Assembly (NCBI GenBank): GCA_014804385.1
Contig: JAAUZW010000032.1
Location: forward strand, 1 to 10,085
Length of the DNA stretch: 10,085 bases
From: Lachnospiraceae bacterium
GTDB lineage: Bacteria > Bacillota > Clostridia > Lachnospirales > Lachnospiraceae
Direction: 5' to 3'
Both the position numbers and the translations under genes were made by a program. The notes under the pieces were generated by a model. It had not been told where the DNA came from and did no database searches. It saw only the letters and a program-made list of their open reading frames with translations. Below, in pieces: positions 1-5,941 of the stretch. Each line of letters opens with the position of its first letter. The first letter of the stretch is position 1.

Positions 1-1
1 C

Positions 2-775
2 TACATGGTCTACATATGGGAGGACTATGAAAAAGAGATGGAGAAGAAAAAGAAAGGCATCAGCAAAACAAAGGATTTCCGCTATCCGCCGATCCTGCCC
101 ATCGTATACTATGAGGGGAGCGGCAAATGGACAGCGCCCTGCAATATCAAAGACAGGATCTACTTTGATGAGGCCTTTGAGCCTTTCACCCCTAAGTTCT
201 TTTATAAGGTGGTACAGCTCAACCAATACAGCATGGATGAACTGGTTGAGAAGAGGGATGAATTATCCCTGTTGATGCTGATCAATCGCTTGCAGAATTC
301 TTCAGAATTTCAAAAACTGGAGTTACCGAAAGACTATCTTAAAAACTTGTCGGAGAATTCCACGGACGAATTACTTGACATTATCGCAAGGGTGACGGCA
401 TCCATGCTGAGACATTTGGATTTACCGGAAGATGATATCTCGGATTTTACTGACCAGGTAAAGGAGCGCAATATGGCAGAATTATTTGAAAATTTTGTGG
501 ATGATATAGGTCTCATTCCTAAATTGAAGATTGCAAGAGAAAAGTATCTTAATGAGTTACGCGCGGAAGTCCGTGCAGAAGTTCGCGCGGAAGTCCGTGC
601 AGAAGTTCGTGAGGAAGTCCGTGCAGAAGTCCGTACAGAAGGCATAGAGATTGGACAGGAACGTCTGAGACGGCTTACGAAGACATTGATTGAGCAAAAC
701 CGTCTGAAAGATCTGGAGCGTTCTGCCCGTGATTCGAAATTTATGGAAGAAATGTTCAGAGAATTTCATATATAA
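2..775 (+). CDS. Rpn family recombination-promoting nuclease / putative transposase, 5'-truncated by window edge
   Basis: The frame is open to the left edge of the window, and the ATG at position 5 has no ribosome binding site, so this is the C-terminal part (about 257 residues) of a longer gene. The visible start (YMVYIWEDYEKEM) and the following YPPILPIVYYEG segment match my recollection of the Rpn/transposase_31 (PD-(D/E)XK nuclease) family, where a buried strand of the form PPxxPIVxYxG follows the catalytic core. The catalytic acidic residues should lie at or before the window edge and cannot be checked here. After a helical middle region come seven R-x-E-x tetrads (residues about 187-214) and a charged helical tail ending in EEMFREFHI. 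Family members are DNA endonucleases linked to RecA-independent recombination and, in E. coli, phage defence. A hairpin at 841-866 probably ends the transcript. The family call is fairly secure; activity is not. Confidence 0.8.
   Translation, partial: YMVYIWEDYEKEMEKKKKGISKTKDFRYPPILPIVYYEGSGKWTAPCNIKDRIYFDEAFEPFTPKFFYKVVQLNQYSMDELVEKRDELSLLMLINRLQNSSEFQKLELPKDYLKNLSENSTDELLDIIARVTASMLRHLDLPEDDISDFTDQVKERNMAELFENFVDDIGLIPKLKIAREKYLNELRAEVRAEVRAEVRAEVREEVRAEVRTEGIEIGQERLRRLTKTLIEQNRLKDLERSARDSKFMEEMFREFHI
473..775 (+). CDS. Candidate intragenic small protein (RpnS-like) from internal start in the Rpn gene
   Basis: An in-frame ATG at 473 is preceded by AAGGAG at 461-466 with a 6-nt gap, a near-ideal ribosome binding site in the middle of a coding region. 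Translation from here would give a 100-residue protein beginning MAELFENFVDDIG and containing the whole tetrad repeat and C-terminal helix but none of the nuclease core. In E. coli, Rpn genes are reported to produce both a long toxic nuclease and a short C-terminal protein from an internal start that inhibits it; the architecture here fits that. I see a TTGACA at 375-380 upstream, but no convincing -10 at the right spacing, so a separate promoter is not shown. The signal could also be chance, since AAG GAG encodes the ordinary residues Lys-Glu in the long frame. Confidence 0.35.
   Translation: MAELFENFVDDIGLIPKLKIAREKYLNELRAEVRAEVRAEVRAEVREEVRAEVRTEGIEIGQERLRRLTKTLIEQNRLKDLERSARDSKFMEEMFREFHI
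560..643 (+). repeat. In-frame 12-bp tandem repeat encoding R-A-E-V tetrads
   Basis: Seven consecutive 12-base units encode RAEV, RAEV, RAEV, RAEV, REEV, RAEV and RTEG. The first four units form two identical 24-base blocks (560-583 and 584-607), so the higher-order period is 24 bases. The units keep the frame, so gain or loss by slippage would change the length of a charged helix or coiled coil without breaking the protein. Such tetrads recur in the C-terminal half of Rpn-family proteins, in my recollection. Confidence 0.9.
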
Positions 776-840
776 GCTTGCTTAGTGCCTTAATGAGGCT
801 TGACTTCTATGAACGCTCATCTATATGAAGTATAAATTGG

Positions 841-866
841 GGCAGGGTGTTAAAAAGCACCCTGCC
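841..866 (+). terminator. Hairpin after the Rpn gene, probable terminator
   Basis: A ten-pair stem (GGCAGGGTGT with GCACCCTGCC, last pair a T-G wobble) encloses a six-base A-rich loop. The following bases (ATATTTC) are a poor U-tract on the plus strand. On the minus strand the stem is followed by CCAATTTATAC, so it may also stop transcription coming from the right. Confidence 0.6.
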
Positions 867-891
867 ATATTTCGGGAGGTCGGATGTAATC

Positions 892-1068
892 TCATATAAA
901 ATTTTTACTATAGACATTATTAACGGCCTCAATGTAAACAACAAATGATGGATGATCTTTATCCCACCAGCGAGATAGATACATTTCTTTCAAGCAGACA
1001 TATTGGTTTCTTACATCAAGCCATAGTCCTTCTTTTTTTATTTGCCTTGCTATTCCCTTAGGATTCCC
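892..1068 (-). pseudogene. Decayed gene tail, unrecognised protein
   Basis: On the minus strand 58 codons are open before a TGA at 892-894. Read from 1068 they give a sequence such as EGLWLDVRNQYVCLKEMYL followed by SRWWDKDHPSFVVYIEAVNN, with mixed charged and aromatic residues that look like a genuine folded-domain end rather than a shadow frame. There is no usable start codon or ribosome binding site: the only Met is internal, and the frame is closed upstream by a TAA inside an 11-bp tandem duplication. I do not recognise the family. The stretch is more AT-rich than the genes to its right, which suggests a remnant of an acquired gene. It could instead be a chance open frame in AT-rich spacer. 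Confidence 0.4.
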
Positions 1069-1074
1069 TTAGGA
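1053..1074. repeat. 11-bp tandem duplication
   Basis: TTCCCTTAGGA occurs twice with no gap (1053-1063 and 1064-1074) and is followed by TTC, the start of a third copy. Eleven is not a multiple of three, so the duplication shifts the frame of the minus-strand remnant that runs through it and places an in-frame TAA there. Confidence 0.9.
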
Positions 1075-1087
1075 TTCTAATTTTGAG

Positions 1088-1116
1088 TGTACAGCCTTCC
1101 ATTTTTCGGTTATAAT
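1088..1116 (+). promoter_or_regulatory. Probable sigma-A-type promoter for the DUF3048 gene
   Basis: A perfect TATAAT at 1111-1116 lies 17 bases after TGTACA (1088-1093), which matches the -35 consensus TTGACA at four of six positions. A start near 1123 would give a leader of about 95 nt before the ATG at 1219, containing the inverted repeat at 1127-1170. A TTGAGT a little further upstream is too far away (22 nt) to serve as the -35. Confidence 0.55.
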
Positions 1117-1126
1117 AAATATACCT

Positions 1127-1170
1127 ATGTGCCATATACTAACCTGTGTGTGCACATAACTATGGCATAT
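1127..1170 (+). repeat. Inverted repeat in the leader of the DUF3048 gene
   Basis: ATGTGCCATA (1127-1136) pairs with TATGGCATAT (1161-1170) over ten positions with one G-T wobble. The 24-base loop contains its own small dyad (TGTGCACA). It sits just downstream of the predicted start of transcription and could be an RNA hairpin, an operator, or a relic repeat. No U-tract follows, so it is not an intrinsic terminator. Confidence 0.45.
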
Positions 1171-1218
1171 GATTCGCCAATATAACTAAAGAACGTGAAA
1201 CGTGGAAAAGAGGTAAAA

Positions 1219-2412
1219 ATGTTTCAAAAGAAAACTACGTTACTGGCAGTGATTGTTTTGTGTATGGCATTGTTCTTGGCCGGCTGCGGCAAGGCTAAGA
1301 CCGAGCCGGAACCCGAACCGGTGGTGGAGGAACCGCAGGTGATAGAAGAGCCTGAGCCGGAACCGGAACCCGAACCGGAGGAAGAAGAGATAACGACAGC
1401 TTATCCTGTGATCGGAGAGCGCGAGGAGTCGGGCGGAAAGATCCAGAGTTATCTGACCGGTCAGTGGACGGACAAAGAGCAGGCCACGAGAAGGCCGATT
1501 GCGGTGATGATTCCGAACAATGCCCCGGCAATGCCGCAGTATGGGCTTTCCCGCGCGGGCATCATCTACGAAGCGCCTGTGGAGGGCCGGATCACCCGTT
1601 TGATGGCGGTGATTGAGGATTTCGATGATTTGGATAGGGTCGGACCTGTAAGATCAAGCCGGGATTATTATGTCTATCAGGCCATGGGTTATGAGGCGAT
1701 CTACTGTAACTGGGGACTTGCGGTGCCTTATGTGGAGGAGTTGATCAATCGTCCGAATTATTACAATGTAAGCGCGGCGGTGACGGGTATCCATAATCCG
1801 GCGGATGAGGCGTACGGCAGGCATAAGCGGCCGGGCTACGCCACGGAGTTTACGGGATATCTCTTTATTGACGGCCTGTTTAAGGCGGTGGACAGACTTG
1901 GATACGACTGGAATTACGATGAAAATTATGTGCCGCCTTTCCTTTTTGTGGCAGATGGTGTGAGAGCGGATTATGCGGAGAATGAGGAGGCAAACTACAT
2001 TTATCCGGGTGGAAAATCGGGGCAGAATTCCGGCGGTTATGGTGCATATCATCCTTATTTTGAGTATCACGATGACGATTATCTGTACTACCGCTATCAG
2101 GACGGCAAGAAACAGATCGATGAGCTTACGGGAGATCAGCTTACGGTCAGCAACGTGGTATTCCAGTATTGTCACGGAGAAGTCAGGGATGATCATGACT
2201 ATCTTGCCTTCGGAGTACACGGAGAAGGCGATGCGATCGTCTTTACGAACGGCAGGGTGATAAAGGGCACTTGGAAACGCTATGACGGCGACTTTACTCC
2301 TGCAAAGTTCTACGATGAGAATGATGAGGAGATCATTTTTAACCAGGGAAGCACCTGGATCTGCAATATTTGGGATGAATACGGAGAATTTGTAGAATAT
2401 GGACAAGAATGA
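1219..2412 (+). CDS. DUF3048 domain lipoprotein (YerB-like)
   Basis: This is a 397-residue exported lipoprotein. The ATG at 1219 is chosen over a GTG at 1195 because AGAGG at 1209-1213 stands five bases before it. Residues 1-23 are a lipoprotein signal: KK at 4-5, a hydrophobic core, and the lipobox LAGC with Cys23 as the lipidated residue. Residues about 29-57 are a Pro/Glu linker of EPEP-type repeats that would span the cell wall. The mature domain begins near RRPIAVMIPNNAPAMPQYGL and continues with RITRLMAVIEDF and the highly typical GPVRSSRDYYV, the hallmark of the DUF3048 (YerB) family; the C-terminal half with KGTWKRYDGDFTPAKFYD is the second DUF3048 domain. The biochemical role of the family is unknown to me. 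The stop overlaps the start of the next gene by 14 bases, indicating translational coupling. Confidence 0.9.
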   Translation: MFQKKTTLLAVIVLCMALFLAGCGKAKTEPEPEPVVEEPQVIEEPEPEPEPEPEEEEITTAYPVIGEREESGGKIQSYLTGQWTDKEQATRRPIAVMIPNNAPAMPQYGLSRAGIIYEAPVEGRITRLMAVIEDFDDLDRVGPVRSSRDYYVYQAMGYEAIYCNWGLAVPYVEELINRPNYYNVSAAVTGIHNPADEAYGRHKRPGYATEFTGYLFIDGLFKAVDRLGYDWNYDENYVPPFLFVADGVRADYAENEEANYIYPGGKSGQNSGGYGAYHPYFEYHDDDYLYYRYQDGKKQIDELTGDQLTVSNVVFQYCHGEVRDDHDYLAFGVHGEGDAIVFTNGRVIKGTWKRYDGDFTPAKFYDENDEEIIFNQGSTWICNIWDEYGEFVEYGQE

Positions 2413-3661
2413 GTGGTATCGGGCCGGAGAGGATATCCGGGATCAGGTACAGCAGGCAGTAGATTCAGGTAATTTTACAGATCTTGGAAAGAATATCGGC
2501 AATACGGTGAACGATACCTTAAACCGCACTGTGCGAGAGATGAACCGCACGGTGGGGACTGTAGGGGACAGCGTGAACCGCACGGTGGGGATCGTGGGAG
2601 ACAGCCTGAACCGTGCCGTGAATGAGGTAAACCGCAGTCTCGAGCAGGTGGTGCCCCGCAGTAACGGGAGCGTTTATGCGAACCGGCCTCAGTACAAGCG
2701 TCCCAATACCCGACCGGATACCAGATTGTTCCAGAGTGTGCCGAGAGGTTCTGTTTCCGGCGTAGTATATATGGTGGCCGGTTACGGATGGATGGGGTTT
2801 TGTCTTTTGGCTCTGATGGGTTCAATGGGTGATTTGCTCTTGTACTCCGGTTCGATGACCGGATTAGTGAGTACGGTGTGCGGCGAGGCGGTTTTGGCGT
2901 TGGCAGGGTTTGGCCTTGGCTTTCATGGAACGAAGCTGACAGGCCGCGCGAAACGTTATACCAGATATGTGGATATGGTGAAGGATAAGCTGTACTGTTC
3001 CATTCAGGAAATATCTTCCAGAATAGGTAAGAGCGAAAGGTTTGTTGTCAATGACCTAAAGAAGATGATACAGCTCGGCATGTTTAAGCAGGGGCGTCTG
3101 GACCAGAAAGAAACCTGCCTGATTGCCAGCGACGAGATGTACGACCAGTATCTGCTCACCCAGAAGGACTATGAGGAGCAGCAGAAAAAGCTGGAGATTG
3201 AAAAGCTGGCTGATGAGCGAAAAAAACAGGAAAGGGAGCGTCTGGGCGAGGCTGCGGAAGTGATCGAGGAAGGACAGAACTATGTGCGCCTGATCAGACA
3301 GTGCAACGACGAGATTCCCGGCGAGGAGATGTCGGATAAGCTGGATCGTCTTGAGCTGCTGGTCACGAGGATTTTTGATCAGGTGGAGAAGGAGCCGGAG
3401 CTTGCACCGGAGCTGCGCAAAATGCTGAGCTTTTATCTGCCTACCACCAAGAAGCTGTTGGAGGCTTATCGGGATTTGGATCGCCAAAAGCTGGATCTGT
3501 CGAACGTGGAGCAGACGAAGCGGGAGATTGAGACGGCGGTGGATAACATCAACGAGGCTTTTGAAAAATTTTTAGATGAGCTATTCCGGGAAAAGGCATG
3601 GGATATTCAGTCGGATATCTCGGCTCTACATACAATATTGAAGCAGGACGGATACTTATAA
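2399..3661 (+). CDS. XpaC-family membrane protein (5-bromo-4-chloroindolyl phosphate hydrolysis family)
   Basis: This is a 420-residue protein whose ATG lies inside the end of the lipoprotein gene; GGAG at 2383-2386 is a rather distant (12 nt) binding site. Domains in order: a short acidic start; four 11-residue amphipathic repeats at residues 38-81; a basic, Pro/Arg-rich stretch at 86-116; two hydrophobic segments at about 121-141 and 155-175, probably a membrane hairpin; a winged-helix-like segment at about 187-250 (YCSIQEISSRIGKSERFVVN then DLKKMIQLGMF); a charged coiled coil at about 250-285; and a helical C-terminal domain to the end typical of XpaC. XpaC was named for X-phosphate colour in Bacillus, but its true function is unsettled. 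The next gene is a TelA homologue, as in the xpaC-yaaN pair of B. subtilis, which supports the call. No catalytic motif is evident. Confidence 0.8.
   Translation: MDKNEWYRAGEDIRDQVQQAVDSGNFTDLGKNIGNTVNDTLNRTVREMNRTVGTVGDSVNRTVGIVGDSLNRAVNEVNRSLEQVVPRSNGSVYANRPQYKRPNTRPDTRLFQSVPRGSVSGVVYMVAGYGWMGFCLLALMGSMGDLLLYSGSMTGLVSTVCGEAVLALAGFGLGFHGTKLTGRAKRYTRYVDMVKDKLYCSIQEISSRIGKSERFVVNDLKKMIQLGMFKQGRLDQKETCLIASDEMYDQYLLTQKDYEEQQKKLEIEKLADERKKQERERLGEAAEVIEEGQNYVRLIRQCNDEIPGEEMSDKLDRLELLVTRIFDQVEKEPELAPELRKMLSFYLPTTKKLLEAYRDLDRQKLDLSNVEQTKREIETAVDNINEAFEKFLDELFREKAWDIQSDISALHTILKQDGYL
2510..2641 (+). repeat. Four 33-bp in-frame repeats encoding 11-residue amphipathic units
   Basis: Residues 38-81 of the XpaC protein divide into four 11-residue units, each ending in M, V or L; units two and three read NRTVGTVGDSV and NRTVGIVGDSL. 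The DNA of units two and three (2543-2575 and 2576-2608) matches at 28 of 33 bases, indicating recent duplication. An 11-residue period is typical of membrane-surface amphipathic helices and hendecad coiled coils. Confidence 0.85.
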
Positions 3662-3666
3662 TAACC

Positions 3667-3690
3667 GATCGAGTGCCCGCGCACTCGATC
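3667..3690. other. Perfect 10-bp hairpin after xpaC-family gene
   Basis: GATCGAGTGC and GCACTCGATC pair perfectly around a CCGC loop, starting five bases after the stop codon. No T-run follows on the plus strand, so it may be a weak terminator, an RNA-processing or stability element, or one of the dispersed intergenic palindromes of this genome. Confidence 0.6.
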
Positions 3691-3693
3691 TAA

Positions 3694-3712
3694 GAGAATG
3701 CTTCGCATTCTC
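3694..3712. other. Second hairpin in the xpaC-telA gap
   Basis: GAGAATGC and GCATTCTC pair over eight bases around a TTC loop (C-TTC-G type, stable as RNA). It lies three bases after the previous hairpin; flanking TAA and TTA can extend the stem past a bulged C. The tandem pair may slow or partly terminate transcripts before telA. Confidence 0.6.
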
Positions 3713-3721
3713 CTTAAATGT

Positions 3722-3749
3722 TTGGGGTTGTGGCAATAAAGCATATAAT
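3722..3749 (+). promoter_or_regulatory. Possible promoter before the telA-family gene
   Basis: TATAAT at 3744-3749 is a perfect -10, but the best -35 (TTGGGG at 3722-3727, 16-nt spacer) matches only three of six positions. The start of transcription would fall about at the ribosome binding site, leaving almost no leader, so the call is weak. Confidence 0.3.
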
Positions 3750-3769
3750 TAAAAATGGAGGACATTAGC

Positions 3770-4924
3770 ATGAGCGAAACAGATTTCAAGGAAATGGAAG
3801 CCCCCACACTTGTATTTGGCGAGGTGGAAAATATGGTGGAGGAAAAGCAGCCTCCGGCGGAGATTCCCCAGGCGCAGGAGTTAAAAGAGGATCTGGATGA
3901 TTCCATCCTGAGCGATGAAGAAAAGCGTCAGGTGGATGAATTTGCGAAGCAGATCGATCTGCACAACTCGACGGCGATCCTGCAGTATGGCGTGGGAACC
4001 CAGAAGAAGATGGCGGATTTTTCCGGCAATGCTCTGGAGAATGTAAAGACGAAGGATCTGGGCGAGGTGGGCAACATGCTCTCCGATGTGGTGACGCAGC
4101 TAAAGGGCTTTGACGAGGAGGAGAAGGGCATTCTCGGCATATTTAAGAAGCCGGCGCAAAAGCTGGAGACCATGAAGACGAAATACTCCAAAGCGGAGAC
4201 AAATGTGAATAAGATCTGTGAGGCACTGGAGGATAATCAGGTACAGCTTCTGAAGGATATTTCTATTTTGGATAAGATGTACGATTTGAATCTGACCTAT
4301 TTTAAAGAGCTTTCCATGTACATACTGGCGGGCAAGAAGAAGCTCGCGGAGACGAGGAATACAGAGCTGCCGCAGCTTTTGGAGAAGGCGAAGGCCAGCG
4401 GTCTGCCGGAGGATGCGCAGGCGGCCAGAGATCTGGAGGCGCTTTGCGATCGGTTTGAAAAGAAGCTTCATGATCTGGAGCTGACCAGAATGGTGTCAAT
4501 TCAGACGGCGCCGCAGATCAGACTGGTGCAGAGCAGTGACACCATGATGGTGGAAAAGATACAGTCCACGATCGTGAATACCATTCCGCTGTGGAAGAGC
4601 CAGATGGTGCTGGCGCTGGGAGTCACCCACGCGGAGCAGGCGGCGAAGGCGCAGAGAGAAGTGTCCGATATGACCAATGAGCTCTTGAAGAAGAACGCCG
4701 AGGTGTTAAAGGTTTCCGCTATTGAGAGCGCGAAAGAATCAGAGCGCGGCATCATTGATATGGAGACGTTGAAAAATACCAACGCGAACCTGATCTCCAC
4801 TCTGGACGAGGTGATGAAGATTCAGGCTGACGGCAGAGAGAAGAGAAGAGTCGCAGAGGAAGAGATGAAAGTGATGGAGAATGAGCTCAAGCAGAAGCTT
4901 TTAGAGCTCAGTGAAAGGAAGTAA
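3770..4924 (+). CDS. TelA-family protein (toxic anion resistance family, YaaN-like)
   Basis: This is a 384-residue, largely alpha-helical soluble protein. The ATG at 3770 is chosen because GGAGG (3757-3761) lies eight bases upstream; an in-frame ATG at 3755 overlaps that site and has none of its own. The N-terminal 60 residues are acidic and probably disordered. The rest is helical, with the conserved family region near residues 270-310 (IPLWKSQMVLALGVTHAEQA at 272 on, then TNELLKKNAEVLK) and a charged coiled-coil end. The family is named for plasmid TelA in tellurite resistance and includes B. subtilis YaaN, encoded next to xpaC as here. Its molecular activity is not established; tellurite resistance in this organism is not implied. 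It ends seven bases before prmA, so the two are probably co-translated. Confidence 0.88.
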   Translation: MSETDFKEMEAPTLVFGEVENMVEEKQPPAEIPQAQELKEDLDDSILSDEEKRQVDEFAKQIDLHNSTAILQYGVGTQKKMADFSGNALENVKTKDLGEVGNMLSDVVTQLKGFDEEEKGILGIFKKPAQKLETMKTKYSKAETNVNKICEALEDNQVQLLKDISILDKMYDLNLTYFKELSMYILAGKKKLAETRNTELPQLLEKAKASGLPEDAQAARDLEALCDRFEKKLHDLELTRMVSIQTAPQIRLVQSSDTMMVEKIQSTIVNTIPLWKSQMVLALGVTHAEQAAKAQREVSDMTNELLKKNAEVLKVSAIESAKESERGIIDMETLKNTNANLISTLDEVMKIQADGREKRRVAEEEMKVMENELKQKLLELSERK

Positions 4925-4931
4925 TGACTCC

Positions 4932-5918
4932 ATGAAGTGGATGAAATTCAGGATAAAGACTGTCGTGGATGCGGAGGATATCATTATCAGCGAGCTTTAC
5001 GACAGAGGACTGGAAGGGGCGCAGATTGAGGATAAGGTGCCCCTCACAGCGTTGGAGAAAGAGCAGATGTTTGTGGATATCCTGCCCGAGAGCGAGGAGG
5101 ATGACGGCGTCGCCTATTTAAGCTTTTTTGTGGAGGAGCAGGACGACGGTTCTCTCTTGCTGGAAGGGGCGCCTGCAGACAAGACGGAGGTGCTTGCCCG
5201 GATCGATGAGGCTCTTTCGGAGGTTTGCTCCTTTATGGAGATCGGCGAAGGGACTGTCACAGTGTCTGAGACCGAGGACATCGACTGGATCAATAACTGG
5301 AAACAGTATTTTCATCAATTTTACATAGACGATCTTTTGGTGATTCCCTCTTGGGAGGAAGTAAAAGAGGAAGACAGAGATAAAAAGATTTTACACATTG
5401 ATCCGGGGACAGCTTTCGGTACGGGGATGCATGAGACGACCCAGTTGTGTATCCGTCAGATCAAAAAACACCTGACATCGGAGACAGTGCTTTTGGATGT
5501 GGGAACAGGAAGCGGTATTCTTGCGATCCTGGCTCTCATGTACGGCGCAAAATACGCTCTGGGCACCGATCTGGATCCCTGCGCGGTGGAGGCTGTAGCG
5601 CAGAATAAGGAGGCCAACGGGATTCCCGGGGAGGCTTTCGATCTATTGATCGGCAACATCATTACAGAGAAGGATGTACAGGACAGAGTCGGTTACGAGC
5701 GCTACGATATCGTGACGGCGAATATTCTGGCGGATGTACTGGTGCCCCTTACGCCTGTGATCACGCAACACTTGAAATCCGGCGGCGTCTATATCACATC
5801 GGGCATTATTGAGGGGAAAGAGGAGACTGTGCGGCAGGCGGTGGAGGCGGCAGGCCTTTCTGTCCTGGAGGTGACCAGACAGGGTGAATGGGTGTCTGTG
5901 ACGGCGAGAAAAGAATAA
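4932..5918 (+). CDS. prmA: Ribosomal protein L11 methyltransferase
   Basis: This is a 328-residue S-adenosylmethionine-dependent enzyme that methylates ribosomal protein L11 in the cytosol. The start is set at ATG 4932 (MKWMKFRIKTVVDAEDI), which fits the usual family N-terminus and follows GGAAG at 4917-4921; a GTG at 4911 lies inside telA. The N-terminal part (about 1-110) is the substrate-recognition domain; a linker with WINNWKQYF follows. The PrmA signature IDPGTAFGTGMHETTQLC starts near residue 156, the AdoMet motif I is LLDVGTGSGILAI around Asp189, TDLDP is the acidic motif II, and ANILADVLVPL corresponds to the family's NIL(A) motif. Length is typical (about 310-330). PrmA and RsmE are neighbours in many Firmicutes; here a VanZ gene stands between them. 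Confidence 0.95.
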   Translation: MKWMKFRIKTVVDAEDIIISELYDRGLEGAQIEDKVPLTALEKEQMFVDILPESEEDDGVAYLSFFVEEQDDGSLLLEGAPADKTEVLARIDEALSEVCSFMEIGEGTVTVSETEDIDWINNWKQYFHQFYIDDLLVIPSWEEVKEEDRDKKILHIDPGTAFGTGMHETTQLCIRQIKKHLTSETVLLDVGTGSGILAILALMYGAKYALGTDLDPCAVEAVAQNKEANGIPGEAFDLLIGNIITEKDVQDRVGYERYDIVTANILADVLVPLTPVITQHLKSGGVYITSGIIEGKEETVRQAVEAAGLSVLEVTRQGEWVSVTARKE

Positions 5919-5941
5919 GCGTCATACAAATGGAGATTGTT

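Noticed and set aside
375..408. TTGACA at 375-380 as an internal promoter for the short Rpn protein
   Set aside because: The -35 is perfect but 16-18 bases further there is only GGCATCC, nothing like TATAAT.
560..643. CRISPR-like array
   Set aside because: The repeats are contiguous 12-base coding units with no spacers.
334..769. Minus-strand open frames rich in R, T, S across the Rpn repeat tract
   Set aside because: They are the complement of the 12-bp repeat, have repetitive low-complexity translations and no ribosome binding sites; the plus frame has family similarity.
945..1061. Plus-strand 38-residue open frame with a hydrophobic end
   Set aside because: It has no ribosome binding site and overlaps a longer, more protein-like minus-strand open stretch; the hydrophobic end comes from a T-rich run.
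1195..1218. GTG at 1195 as the start of the DUF3048 lipoprotein
   Set aside because: ATG 1219 has AGAGG five bases upstream and gives a standard lipoprotein signal length.
1654..2406. Long minus-strand open frame of about 250 codons opposite the DUF3048 gene
   Set aside because: Its translation is I/R/V-rich without any recognisable domain, while the plus strand has a lipobox and conserved family motifs.
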